Shown here: positions 40,355-49,337 of the stretch, in pieces
Position numbering within the stretch: position 1 is the first letter of the stretch
How the letters are laid out: each line of letters starts with the position of its first letter
Assembly: GCA_028688015.1 (NCBI GenBank)
Contig: JAQTZB010000001.1
Span: 351,663-415,662, forward strand
Source: Elusimicrobiales bacterium
GTDB taxonomy: Bacteria > Elusimicrobiota > Elusimicrobia > Elusimicrobiales > UBA9959
Reading direction: 5' to 3'
DNA: 64,000 nucleotides
The notes under the pieces: generated by a model
The model's database searches: none
Seen by the model: only the letters and a program-made list of their open reading frames with translations
What the model was told of the DNA's origin: nothing
Position numbers and translations under genes: made by a program

Positions 40355-41464
40355 TCAGCCGCCCTTCTCCACCAGGTCGGCGAGCGCTGCGGCGGCCCCG
40401 AGGGCGGGCGGGATGCCGGTTGCGCCGTAGGCGGCCGCCATCGCGGCCGCGCGGGCCGGGTCGCCTATGAAATTGCGTATGGCGGCCGCCAGCCTGTTGT
40501 CGAAGTCGGGGCCCTCTTCCAGGCAGAGGGCCGCGCCGTGGTCGGCCAGCGCCAGGGCGTTGTGCCTCTGGTGGTCCCCGGCCGAAGAGGGCAGCGGCAC
40601 CAGGATGGCGGGCTTCTTCAGCTGCGCCAGCTCGGCGACCGTGCTCGCGCCGGAGCGGGCCAGCACAAGGTCGGCCGCGGCGAACAGCGCCGGCATGTCC
40701 TCGCGGTAGGCGAAGACCTGCAGTCCGCGCACGGCGTCGAGGCCGGCCGCCGCGTAGGCCGCTTTCACCGCATCGAAATTCCCGGCTCCGGCTATATGCA
40801 CCGCCTGCAGGTCGCCCTTCAGCGTCTTTGCAGCGGCGACGAAGGCGGCGTTCAGGCGCCGCGCCCCCTGGCTGCCGCCGAAGACCAGCAGCGTGAACTG
40901 CCTGGCCTCCAGGCCGAGCGCCCGGCGCGCCGCCTCGCGGGAGGGCAGCTCCCGGAAAGCCTCGCGGATCGGAGTGCCGGTCAGCACGGAGCGCTTTTCA
41001 AAAGGGTTCTTCGTTACCGGCAGGCCCAGCGCCGCGCGGCGGCAGAACCGGGCGGCGAGGCTGTTGCCCAGCCCGAACCGGGCGTTGGATTCGTGGATGT
41101 AGACGGGGACGCCGGCCAGGCGGGCGGCCAGCACGGCCGGGAAGGCGACGTAGCTGCCGGTGCCTATCACCGCCGCGGGCCTGAAGTCGGAGATTATCCG
41201 CCCCGCCAGCGCGACGGACTTTATGAATTTAAGGAGGAAGGCCGCGTGCCGCAGCGGGTTGAGGCTGCGCGGCAGGGACACCATGTCCAGCTCGGCGTAG
41301 GGAAAGTCGGCCTCCTCCAGCGCGGGCCGGGCGAGGTCTTGTTTCTTAACCAGGAACAAGGGCTGCCAGCCCCGGGCGCGGAGTTCCTGCGCCAGGGCGA
41401 AGCCGGGATAAAAATGGCCGCCGGTGCCGCCGGAGGCGATAAGGGCGCGTTTTTTTTCTACCAT
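40355..41464 (-). CDS. murG: UDP-GlcNAc:lipid I N-acetylglucosaminyltransferase
   Basis: Makes lipid II from lipid I on the inner membrane face. 369 residues; N-terminal GGTGGH (12-17), hydrophobic patch around LLKFIKSVALAGRIISDFRP, linker region VFGGSQGARRLN, and C-terminal donor-site ARSGASTVAELAQLKKPAILVPLPSSAGDHQRHNA (in parts). Overlaps ftsW by 7 bp. Complete and normal. Confidence 0.96.
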   Translation of the reverse strand: MVEKKRALIASGGTGGHFYPGFALAQELRARGWQPLFLVKKQDLARPALEEADFPYAELDMVSLPRSLNPLRHAAFLLKFIKSVALAGRIISDFRPAAVIGTGSYVAFPAVLAARLAGVPVYIHESNARFGLGNSLAARFCRRAALGLPVTKNPFEKRSVLTGTPIREAFRELPSREAARRALGLEARQFTLLVFGGSQGARRLNAAFVAAAKTLKGDLQAVHIAGAGNFDAVKAAYAAAGLDAVRGLQVFAYREDMPALFAAADLVLARSGASTVAELAQLKKPAILVPLPSSAGDHQRHNALALADHGAALCLEEGPDFDNRLAAAIRNFIGDPARAAAMAAAYGATGIPPALGAAAALADLVEKGG

Positions 41465-42603
41465 CGCTGGCCGCTCCTGTGGGCGGAGATGTTGAGGATG
41501 ATGCCTACCATGATCATGGACGCCCAGATGGAGGAGCCGCCGTATGAGAAGAACGGCAGCGGGATGCCTTTGGTCGGCAGGATGCCGATGGACATGCCGA
41601 TATTGTAGAAGGCCTGCAGCGAGATTAGCAGCGTCAGGCCCAGCGCGGTCAGGGAGGTGTAAAGGCTGGGCGCGTTGCGGGCCACGCGGGCGCCCTTGAG
41701 CAGAAAGGCCGTGAAGAGCCCCGTGATGAACAGCGCCCCCACCAGGCCGAGCTCCTCCGCCACGACGGGGAAGATGAAATCGGTGTGGGGCTCGGGGATG
41801 TAGAGGAGTTTCAGCTTGGAGGCGCCCAGCCCCTTGCCGAACCAGCCTCCGGAGCCGACGGCCAGCATGCCCTGCACCAGCTGGTAGCCGGTGCCGGAGG
41901 TGTCGTTCCAGGGCGAGAGCACCGCCTTCAGGCGCGCGATGCGGTAAGGGAAGAGGATGAACAGGCCGATGACCACGGGGATGGCCGCCAGGAACGGGGC
42001 CAGCAGGAACTTTACCTGCACGCCGGCGGCGCCGGCCATGAACAGGGCCACTCCGAAGATCAGCGCGGGGATGCCCAGGTCAGGCCCGGCGGCGATCAGG
42101 GCCAGGATGACCAGCATGGCGGCGAGGGGCCTGCGCAGCTCGCGCCAGTTCTCCTTGATGCGGCTCATGTTGCGGTCGAAGAAGTCGGCGAGGTAAAGGA
42201 TGACCACGATCTTGGCGAACTCGCTGGTCTGCAGCTTCATGAAGCCCAGCGGGATCCAGCGGCGGGCGCCGGCCACCTTGGGCATGAACAGCGTCACGAT
42301 CAGCAGGGCGGCCGTCATCAGGAAGAGCGGCTTGATATAGGGCCGGACGCGCTCCAGGTCTATCCGCATGGCCGCCGCCATCAGGCCGAAGCCGGTCAGC
42401 ATGAACAGCGCCTGCTTCTTGGTGAAGAAGAGCGTGTCCAGGCCTTTGCTGCCGGCCCAGATGGCGCTCGCAGAGAAGAGCGAGACCAGGCCCAGCATCA
42501 GCAGGCTGACCACCACGAAGAAGAGCGGGTAGTCCATGAACCGCAGGCTGCGGTTGTGGATGACGTTGTAAGCCGGTTTCTGGCGTTTAGAGGCGAAGTC
42601 CAT
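41458..42603 (-). CDS. ftsW: Division-specific lipid II polymerase FtsW
   Basis: SEDS-family glycosyltransferase that polymerises lipid II at the septum. 381 residues with ten predicted helices; hallmark sequences GARRWIPLGFMKLQTSEFAKI (in parts), the QLVQGMLAVGSGGWFGKGLG loop, PEPHTDFIFPVVAEELG and GIPLPFFSYGGSS. Position between murD and murG indicates FtsW rather than RodA. Confidence 0.95.
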   Translation of the reverse strand: MDFASKRQKPAYNVIHNRSLRFMDYPLFFVVVSLLMLGLVSLFSASAIWAGSKGLDTLFFTKKQALFMLTGFGLMAAAMRIDLERVRPYIKPLFLMTAALLIVTLFMPKVAGARRWIPLGFMKLQTSEFAKIVVILYLADFFDRNMSRIKENWRELRRPLAAMLVILALIAAGPDLGIPALIFGVALFMAGAAGVQVKFLLAPFLAAIPVVIGLFILFPYRIARLKAVLSPWNDTSGTGYQLVQGMLAVGSGGWFGKGLGASKLKLLYIPEPHTDFIFPVVAEELGLVGALFITGLFTAFLLKGARVARNAPSLYTSLTALGLTLLISLQAFYNIGMSIGILPTKGIPLPFFSYGGSSIWASMIMVGIILNISAHRSGQRW

Positions 42604-43977
42604 TTATTTCGCGCCGAGCGTCCTGACGAAGGCCTTGAACTTGCGGCCGCGGTCTTCGAAATCTTTGAACTGGTCGAAAGAGGCGCAGGCCGGCGAGAAC
42701 AGCGCCAGGTCCCCCCGGTCGGCCAGCTGCAATATCTCCCTGCAGGCGGTCTCCATGGTGCCGGCGGTGATCACGGGCGCGGCGCCCGCCAGCTCGGCCT
42801 CTATCTTAGGCGCGTCGGCGCCTATGGTCAGCACGCCTTTCACGCTTTTCTTTATGAGCGGGATCAGCGGGGCGTAAGGCAGGCCTTTGCCCTGGCCGCC
42901 CAAGATGAGCCAGATGTTCTTCTTTGCACCCAGCGCCTTCAGCGCCACCACGGTGGAGTCCACGTTGGTGCCCTTGGAATCGTTGACGAAGGCCACGCCG
43001 CGCACGGCGCCCGCCGGCTCTATGCGGTGCTCGACGCCCTTGAAAGCGGCGAAAACCTTTTTCAGCGCAGCGGGCGGCGCGCCGCAGTGAAGAGCCATCA
43101 GGCCGGCGCACAGGGCGTTCTCGAGGTTATGCGCGCCCGGCAGGTCTGGCGGTTTCAGCGCGAAGACCTTCCCCCCGGCCCGGAAGAGCAGCTTGCCGCC
43201 CGCGGCCCACGCCGCCAGCCGGCCGCCGGAGCGGCGCGAAGAGAAGTACAGCACCTTCGACGGGCAGCGGCGCGCCAGCGCGCGGCAGACCTTATCCTCG
43301 TAATTGAAGACGCAGCAGCCTTCCGCGTCCTGTGAACTGAAAACTTTTTCCTTGGCCTTGACGTAGGCGGCCATGCCGCCGTGGTGGTCCAGGTGGTCGG
43401 GGGTCACGTTGAGCACGCAGGCGGCGTCTGGCTTCAGTCCGGAGCTGTCCTCCAGCTGGTAGCTGGAAACCTCCATCACTACGGCGTCGCCGGGGCGGGC
43501 TTTCGGCGCCGCCTCCGCCGCCGGGATGCCGACGTTGCCGCAGACCAGCGCGCGGCCCCGGGGCCGCAGCGCCGCGGCCATGATCTCGCCGAGCAGCGTG
43601 GTGGTGGTGGTCTTGCCGTTGGTGCCGGTCACGGCCAGGAACGAGCCCGCGCGCGAGAAGGCGAGCGCTATCTCTATTTCGCTGAAGACCGGGATCTTCT
43701 TTTTCTTGAGGGCTTTTATAAGCGGGTTGGCGTGCGTCATGCCGGGGCTCTTCACGGCGAAGCCGCAATTGAGCGGCGCCGCCGTGTGGCCGCCGGCCTC
43801 CACCCGCACCTTGCCGGAAAGGGCCTTGAGCCGCTCTTTCAGCTCGGCCCGCTTCTTCTCGTCGGAGAGCAGCACGGAGAAGCCGTGCGCGGCCAGCAGG
43901 TTGGCGCAGGCGACGCCGGACTTGCCTGCGCCGATCACCAGCGCTTTGCGGGTCTTGAACTTTTCGGGGTCGAACAT
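42604..43977 (-). CDS. murD: UDP-MurNAc-L-alanine:D-glutamate ligase
   Basis: 457 residues, Mur ligase. N-terminal VIGAGKSG nucleotide-like motif, P-loop TGTNGKTT (117-124), then NVTPDHLDHHGG and DSKGTNVDSTVVALKAL, the Mur-ligase signature regions. Ends one base before ftsW begins; mraY lies 1 bp upstream. Confidence 0.96.
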   Translation of the reverse strand: MFDPEKFKTRKALVIGAGKSGVACANLLAAHGFSVLLSDEKKRAELKERLKALSGKVRVEAGGHTAAPLNCGFAVKSPGMTHANPLIKALKKKKIPVFSEIEIALAFSRAGSFLAVTGTNGKTTTTTLLGEIMAAALRPRGRALVCGNVGIPAAEAAPKARPGDAVVMEVSSYQLEDSSGLKPDAACVLNVTPDHLDHHGGMAAYVKAKEKVFSSQDAEGCCVFNYEDKVCRALARRCPSKVLYFSSRRSGGRLAAWAAGGKLLFRAGGKVFALKPPDLPGAHNLENALCAGLMALHCGAPPAALKKVFAAFKGVEHRIEPAGAVRGVAFVNDSKGTNVDSTVVALKALGAKKNIWLILGGQGKGLPYAPLIPLIKKSVKGVLTIGADAPKIEAELAGAAPVITAGTMETACREILQLADRGDLALFSPACASFDQFKDFEDRGRKFKAFVRTLGAK

Positions 43978-43978
43978 A

Positions 43979-45064
43979 TCAGCGGATCTTCAGCGACGAG
44001 AGCGCTATCAGCATCAGCATGATGCCGGCTATCCAGAAGCGCACCGTCACCTTGGATTCTGCGATGCCCTTCAATTCGAAATGGTGGTGGATCGGGGCCA
44101 TCAGGAAGAGGCGCTTCTTGTTGCGCAGCTTGAAGGAGCCCATCTGCAGGATCACCGAGAGGGTCTCCAGCAGGAAGATGCCGCCGGCCACCGGGAGCAG
44201 CAGCTCCTGCTTGGTGGCTATGGCCGCGGTGCCGATGGCCCCGCCGAGGAACAGGGAGCTGGTGTCGCCCATGAACACCTCGGCCGGGTAGGAGTTGTAC
44301 CACAAAAAGCCCAGGCACGAGCCTATCAGCGCCGACAGGAACACGGTTATCTCGCCGGCGCCGTCCACGTAGATCAGCTTCAGGTAGGCGGCCCATTTCA
44401 CGTTGCCGGCGGCGTACGCTATTATAGCGAAGGTCAGGGCCGTGAAGACCAGGGAGCCGGCCGCCAGGCCGTCCAGGCCGTCGGTGAGGTTAACGGCGTT
44501 GGACGAGCCGATTATCACGAACATAGCCAGCGCGGCGTAGAGGAAGCCGAGGTTCAAAAACAGTTCCTTGGTGTAGGGGATCGAGAGCGCGGTGGCGTAC
44601 TCGGGGTTCGGCGGGTTGGCGGCCAGGTAGCCCACGACGCCGAGGGCTGTGAAGAGCTGCAGGGAGAATTTGAACCTGGAGGAGGCGCCCTTCGGGTTCT
44701 TCTTCACCAGCTTGGTGTAGTCGTCCATCCAGCCGGTGAAGGCCAGCACCACCGTGGTGAACAGGAGCAGCAGGATGAAGCGGTTGTCCATGCGCGCCCA
44801 CAGCGCGGTGGAGACTACCAGCGTCAGGAAGATCAGCAGGCCGCCCATGGTGGTGGTGCCCTGCTTGGCGAGGTGCGTCTGCGGGCCGTCGGTGCGCTGG
44901 ATCTGGCCTATCTTGTAGGTGCGCAGCTTCGCTATCAGCCACGGGCCTATCAGCAGGCTCAGCAGGAAAGAGGTCATGACCGCGCCGCCCGCGCGGAAGG
45001 TGATGTACTGGAAAACGTTCAGCGGGCTGAAAAGGTCTTTTAAATAGTGCGCGTAGTAAAGCAT
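43979..45064 (-). CDS. mraY: Phospho-MurNAc-pentapeptide transferase
   Basis: Makes lipid I. 361 residues with about ten helices; hallmarks TMGGLLIFL, DDYTKLVKK, NAVNLTDGLDGLAAGS, FLWYNSYPAEVFMGDTSSL (in parts) and PIHHHFELKG. Here mraY is the first gene of the second dcw block and has its own GGGAG ribosome site and an A/T-rich upstream region (45080-45115), because murF lies ~6 kb away instead of directly upstream. Confidence 0.97.
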   Translation of the reverse strand: MLYYAHYLKDLFSPLNVFQYITFRAGGAVMTSFLLSLLIGPWLIAKLRTYKIGQIQRTDGPQTHLAKQGTTTMGGLLIFLTLVVSTALWARMDNRFILLLLFTTVVLAFTGWMDDYTKLVKKNPKGASSRFKFSLQLFTALGVVGYLAANPPNPEYATALSIPYTKELFLNLGFLYAALAMFVIIGSSNAVNLTDGLDGLAAGSLVFTALTFAIIAYAAGNVKWAAYLKLIYVDGAGEITVFLSALIGSCLGFLWYNSYPAEVFMGDTSSLFLGGAIGTAAIATKQELLLPVAGGIFLLETLSVILQMGSFKLRNKKRLFLMAPIHHHFELKGIAESKVTVRFWIAGIMLMLIALSSLKIR

Positions 45065-45187
45065 AGTCTCCCTGGCCGACCGCGATTGATATCTATATTT
45101 TAATAATTTTTGAGGGTCTTGTCTTTTCCCCTAAGGGCCCAGCCCCCAGTTCCCCTATTTGCTCAGGCGCGGGAACGCCCCCGCCGC

Positions 45188-45193
45188 TATAAT
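45188..45193 (+). promoter_or_regulatory. -10 box of the C11 protease, leaderless arrangement
   Basis: TATAAT ends 6 bp before the GTG start at 45200 and no Shine-Dalgarno is present; transcription would begin at the start codon. Confidence 0.4.
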
Positions 45194-45199
45194 ATAAGC

Positions 45200-46498
45200 G
45201 TGAATAAACTTCTCTCAGCCCCCGCCCTGGCTCTCACCGTCCTTCTGGCCGCCCTTCCCTCGCGCGCCGCGCAGCTCGAAGCGCTCGGCGCGGCCGACCT
45301 GCCGGCCGTCGAGAGCGCGGAGCCGCCCGCTCCCTCCAGGCCCGCCGCGAAGGACTGGACCGTGCTGATCTACGTGAGCGCCCGCAATAACCTGGGGCTC
45401 GAGGCTATCAAGGACGTCAACGAGATGGAGGCCGCCGGCTCCACCGACAAGGTCAGCGTCGTGGTGGAGATGGCCCGCATCGTTACCGAGCCGCCCTTCA
45501 ACCCTTTCTCCTCGGTGCAGGAGCCGAAGCCGCCGCAGGCGGACTGGACCGGCTCGCGCCGTTTCCTGATGGTGAAAGACGCCGACCTGCTGAAGATCAA
45601 TTCCCCCGTGCTCGCGCATTTCCCGGACGCCGACATGGGAGACTGGAAGCACCTGGCCGACTTCATCGCCTGGGGCAAGGCTAATTACCCGGCGCGCCGC
45701 TATATGCTGATAGTAGGCGGCCACGGCAGCGGTTGGCGCGGCGTTAAGCCGCCCCCCGGTGCGGCCAAGGGCATCTCCTACGACGAGCCCTCCGGCCACC
45801 ACATCGCGCCGGCGGAACTGGCCGCTGCCATCAAGGCCGGCGGCGGCGTGAACGTCTACGCCTCCGACGCCTGCCTGATGCAGACCGTAGAGGTGGTCTA
45901 TGATCTTAAGGATTCAGCCGAGTACGTGGTGGGCTCGCAGGAAACCACGCCGGGCAGCGGCTACAACTACGAGGTCTTCCTGAAGGCCCTGCAGGCCGCC
46001 CCGTCCGACTCTTTTACGGCTGCGCAGGCTATTATGAAGGGGTTTTCCGAATTCTACTACGGCACGCAGAAGATGTCCGTGACGATGTCCATCGTGCGGC
46101 CGTCCGCGGCCCCGGAGCTGGCCGCTAAAATGGACAAGTTCGCCCGCCTCGTCCTGGCTTCCCCGGCCGACATGGCCCTCTACCACGAGAAGAAATGGGG
46201 CCTGAGGGCCTTCGAGGACGAGGACGCGCGCGACCTGTACCAGCTGATGAAGCTGTATTACGACAATTCTCCGACGCCCGCGGTTAAAGAAGCCGCAAAG
46301 GACGTTATCGTCTTCCTCTCGGAGAAGTTCATCCTGCGCAACGACGCGCTGGGCTACAAGTCAAAGGACGCCAACGGCATCTCCGTCTATTTCCCCGTCT
46401 TTTACATGAACTACAAGGCCAAGTATGAGTACCTCGGTTTCTCCGCTGCCACGCAGTGGGACGAGATGGTGAAAGCCGTGGTCAATTCCAAGCGCTGA
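45200..46498 (+). CDS. Clostripain-like cysteine protease (peptidase C11)
   Basis: 432 residues from GTG 45200; the signal peptide (LLSAPALALTVLLAALPSRA) begins right there, which decides the start over upstream codons. C11 core: WTVLIYVSARNNLG, then catalytic His175 in GGHGSGW and Cys225 in DACLMQTVEVVYDL, and the autoprocessing-family feature GSQETTPGSGYNY. Secreted Cys proteases of this kind cut after Arg or Lys. Stands on the opposite strand inside the divided dcw cluster. Confidence 0.9.
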   Translation: MNKLLSAPALALTVLLAALPSRAAQLEALGAADLPAVESAEPPAPSRPAAKDWTVLIYVSARNNLGLEAIKDVNEMEAAGSTDKVSVVVEMARIVTEPPFNPFSSVQEPKPPQADWTGSRRFLMVKDADLLKINSPVLAHFPDADMGDWKHLADFIAWGKANYPARRYMLIVGGHGSGWRGVKPPPGAAKGISYDEPSGHHIAPAELAAAIKAGGGVNVYASDACLMQTVEVVYDLKDSAEYVVGSQETTPGSGYNYEVFLKALQAAPSDSFTAAQAIMKGFSEFYYGTQKMSVTMSIVRPSAAPELAAKMDKFARLVLASPADMALYHEKKWGLRAFEDEDARDLYQLMKLYYDNSPTPAVKEAAKDVIVFLSEKFILRNDALGYKSKDANGISVYFPVFYMNYKAKYEYLGFSAATQWDEMVKAVVNSKR

Positions 46499-46514
46499 GC
46501 GCTGCTTCGCCCGC

Positions 46515-46554
46515 AAAGCAAAACCGCCGGGTTTCCCCGGCGGTTTTGCTTTTT
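46515..46554. terminator. Bidirectional terminator
   Basis: AAAGCAAAACCGCCGGG, loop TTTC, then the 17-base complement, followed by TTTT; between the convergent C11 protease and pmbA. Its left arm is identical to the one at 49285. Confidence 0.9.
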
Positions 46555-46565
46555 AGCGGGCCCGT

Positions 46566-47864
46566 TCAACAGGCTACGTCCAACCCGTCGAAGAGCAGCG
46601 GCGGGTTGTTGGCGTAGATCGGGGCCGCCTCGCAGCCTGCGGCTATCGCCCGATTCATCATGTCGTAGATGTTGCCGGAGACCATGGTGTCCTTCGCCTT
46701 GCCGACCACCGCCCCGTTCTCCACGTAGAGCCCCGGCGCGAGGCCTATCGAGAAATCCCCGTTCGGGATATTGCCGCTGTGCGCTCCCAGCGCGCCGAAA
46801 ACCACCAGGCCGGTGCCCATCTCGCGCAGCAGTTCGGCGAAGGTCTTTTCCCCCTTGTCGAAATACAGATGGCCAAGGTAAGGCAGGGGCCGCATGACCA
46901 CCGTGTCGCCGCCCCACATCGCGCGGCGGAAGCCGTGCCCCGTGGGCCTGGCCCCGGTTTTGGCGGCGTAGTTCAGGTCGTAATAGAAGCCCCTGAACAC
47001 GCCCTTCTCTATCACCGGGAAGTCGGCGCAGGGCGTGCCCTCGTCGTCCACTGCCCGCGCGCCGGGCACGGCGTCGTTCAGTGGGTTGTTTCTTACGGTC
47101 AGGATCTCGGAGAACAGCTTTTGTCCTTCTTTGCCGGCCAGCGGCGTGGTCTTCTGGTAAAGGTTCTGCCCGTTAGCGCCGCTCTGTACGCGCCACAGCA
47201 GCGTGTAGAGGGCTTCGGGCATGAACAGCACCTTGTGTTTCCCGGCCTTAGGCCGCACCTCACGTCGTCCGACTTCGAACAATTCAGCCGCCGCCTCCAA
47301 CCGCTCTTCCGGGATAGAGGCCCTGTCCAGCCCGCAGTCCGCTTCCGTATAGTTGTCGCCGCCGGCTGAAATTACGCTCCCGAAAGCGGTTACCTGGGAT
47401 TCTTTCCAGGCCAGGTCGGTGCCGGAAGAATTGAAGATCCGAAAGGCACCGGTGGCCGCTGCCATGCCGGTATTTATCTGTCCCTTGGCGCGTTTCGCCA
47501 GGATATCGCGCATCCGGGAGGCTTCCTGCAGCAGGTCGGTCGAAGTGATCGCCTCCGCATTTTCCGAATAAGTGCGGAGCTGCTTCATTCCGCCGGTTTT
47601 CGGGAAAGTGAACTTCGCCTCCACCCCGGCTTTCAGCGAGGCCAGGGCGTTGTTCACCAGGCCGGCGGGGTCGCCGAGGTTCTTGGTGTAGGCGAAGCCG
47701 TAGAGGCCGTCCTTGACCAGCCGCAGGCTAACTCCGGAGGCCAGGCTGCATTCGGCTTCCTTCAACTCCGAATTCTCGATGCTGACGGTCTTCTTTTCCG
47801 AGGAACAGGAGTAGATCTCGAATTGCGCGCCCGTGGCCGCGGCGCAGTCTATGAGCTTTTGCAT
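46566..47864 (-). CDS. pmbA: PmbA/TldE family protein (metalloprotease partner)
   Basis: 432 residues from ATG 47864, which shares its first base with the tldD stop; a longer frame upstream lies within tldD and is a shadow. Family features: SIENSELKEAECSLASGVSLRLVKDGLYGFAYT (in parts), AGGDNYTEAD, and the C-terminal barrel GHGFRRAMWGGDTVVMRPL. It lacks an HExxxH motif, as TldE subunits do. With TldD it forms the peptidase known to trim the microcin B17 precursor and degrade CcdA. No RiPP precursor is evident nearby. Confidence 0.92.
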   Translation of the reverse strand: MQKLIDCAAATGAQFEIYSCSSEKKTVSIENSELKEAECSLASGVSLRLVKDGLYGFAYTKNLGDPAGLVNNALASLKAGVEAKFTFPKTGGMKQLRTYSENAEAITSTDLLQEASRMRDILAKRAKGQINTGMAAATGAFRIFNSSGTDLAWKESQVTAFGSVISAGGDNYTEADCGLDRASIPEERLEAAAELFEVGRREVRPKAGKHKVLFMPEALYTLLWRVQSGANGQNLYQKTTPLAGKEGQKLFSEILTVRNNPLNDAVPGARAVDDEGTPCADFPVIEKGVFRGFYYDLNYAAKTGARPTGHGFRRAMWGGDTVVMRPLPYLGHLYFDKGEKTFAELLREMGTGLVVFGALGAHSGNIPNGDFSIGLAPGLYVENGAVVGKAKDTMVSGNIYDMMNRAIAAGCEAAPIYANNPPLLFDGLDVAC

Positions 47865-49231
47865 TATCTTCCCCCCACTACGGCGTTGTTTATCAAAACC
47901 TGAGGCCCGCCGTGGCAGGACCGGATGTTGGTCTGCCCTTTGCCGCAGCCGCCGCGCTCGGAAAGGTGCACGTCGCCGCCGACGGCCGCTATGTTCTTCA
48001 GCGTGGAGAACAGGTTGCCCATGATGTTGATGTCGCGCACCATGCCGGCTATCTTTCCGCCCTTCACCTCGAAGCCGTAGGCCGCGCCGAAGGTGAAGTT
48101 CTCGCCGGAAGTCTGCCCGCCTTTCGAGCCGCACAGGTAAAGCCCGTCGCCAAGCCTGGCCAGCAGCCTGTCGAGGTTCATGGCCGGGTCGGGGAGTATC
48201 ATTATGGTCCCCATCCTGACCATGGGCGCGAAGCGGTAGTCCTCGGCCACGCAATGCCCCGTGGGCGGCTCGCCGAAGGCCGCCGCCGTGCGCCGCGAAT
48301 GCAGCCTGCCGCGCAGCACGCCGTCCCTCATCAGCTCAACGCGCCTGGCGGGCACGCCTTCGTCGTCGTATTTGTAGAAGCCCAGCTGGTGCGGGAGGGT
48401 CGGGTCGTCCACTATGCTGACCGCCGGGCTGCCCAGCTGCGCGCCCAGGTGCATCTTTTTGCGCAGGTCCGGCATGTTCTCCACGATGTCCCCTTCCGAG
48501 AAATGGCCGAAGGCCTCGTGGGTAAAGACCCCGCCCAGCTCGTGGTCCAGCAAGACATTGTAAGCGCCGCCGGTCACCGGCTTCGCAGTCAGCAGACGGT
48601 CCAGCAGCTCGGTGCGTTCGTTGAAAAGCGGCTCCCTGTTCCTCAGCGTGGAGAAACCGTCGCTGCCGCCTATCATGAAGTTGATGCTCTGGGTCAGGGC
48701 TCCTTCCTTCGCCGTGGCCATGCCAGAGAAGGAAACGGTGACCAGTTCTTCCCGTATCTCCGCCCCCTCGGTGGAAACGAAATGTTTGTCGCGGGAGGTT
48801 TCGGTGTAGGCCAGGTTAGTGGACACTACTTTGGGATTTTTCAACGGGATGGCGTTGTAGGCGCGGGCCAGCTCTATTTTTTCCTCCAGGCTGACGGCCG
48901 AGGGGTCTTCCGACATTTCAGGGCGGAAATACTCCCTGGCCGCCGCAACCTTGGCAAGGCTGGCCGGTACTTTTATGGTGCGCGCCAGCAGGCGGGTGTT
49001 CTCCATCAGCGCCGCGGCCGCTTTGGGCGCGTCCTCCGGCCGGGTGAAGGCCACCGAGGAAAAACCGCCCTTGTAGAGGGCCCGCATCACGAAACCGTCC
49101 GTGGAATTGGTGGTGACGCGGGTGAGTTCCTTCCCGTTGAAGCCCACCACTGTTTCCTTTTTTACTTCATGGCGCACGTCGGCGTAATCGGCCCCGATCC
49201 GGCCAAGCATGGCTTTAAGAGTGTCAAACAT
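47864..49231 (-). CDS. tldD: TldD zinc metalloprotease subunit
   Basis: 455 residues. Metal motif HEAFGH (HExxxH, 238-243) followed by FSEGD, and the family sequences GSPAVSIVDDPTLPHQLGFYKYDDEG (in parts) and TSGENFTFG. The strong ribosome site GGAGGGG precedes the ATG. Since a terminator at 49285 separates it from proS, tldD-pmbA must have its own promoter in the short 49232-49284 gap; none is clear. Confidence 0.94.
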   Translation of the reverse strand: MFDTLKAMLGRIGADYADVRHEVKKETVVGFNGKELTRVTTNSTDGFVMRALYKGGFSSVAFTRPEDAPKAAAALMENTRLLARTIKVPASLAKVAAAREYFRPEMSEDPSAVSLEEKIELARAYNAIPLKNPKVVSTNLAYTETSRDKHFVSTEGAEIREELVTVSFSGMATAKEGALTQSINFMIGGSDGFSTLRNREPLFNERTELLDRLLTAKPVTGGAYNVLLDHELGGVFTHEAFGHFSEGDIVENMPDLRKKMHLGAQLGSPAVSIVDDPTLPHQLGFYKYDDEGVPARRVELMRDGVLRGRLHSRRTAAAFGEPPTGHCVAEDYRFAPMVRMGTIMILPDPAMNLDRLLARLGDGLYLCGSKGGQTSGENFTFGAAYGFEVKGGKIAGMVRDINIMGNLFSTLKNIAAVGGDVHLSERGGCGKGQTNIRSCHGGPQVLINNAVVGGR

Positions 49232-49284
49232 CGTTTCCCCTCCGCGCTGTTGTGTAACTTACGGATATTCTACCAAAAGCCCGG

Positions 49285-49326
49285 AAAGCAAAACCGCCGG
49301 GCTGCCCCGGCGGTTTTTGCCTTTTG
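49285..49326 (-). terminator. Terminator of proS
   Basis: AAAGCAAAACCGCCGGG, loop CTGC, then complementary arm (49285-49323); the 17-nt left arm is the same as at 46515. Functions after proS on the minus strand. Confidence 0.85.
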
Positions 49327-49337
49327 CGCGGCCGGCC

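Noticed and set aside
46566..48254. Extended pmbA of 562 residues
   Set aside because: The first 130 codons lie within tldD in another frame; ATG 47864 begins the family sequence.
45200..49231. RiPP gene cluster around tldD-pmbA and the C11 protease
   Set aside because: No short precursor gene, modification enzyme or exporter found in the interval; tldD and pmbA are also ordinary housekeeping genes.
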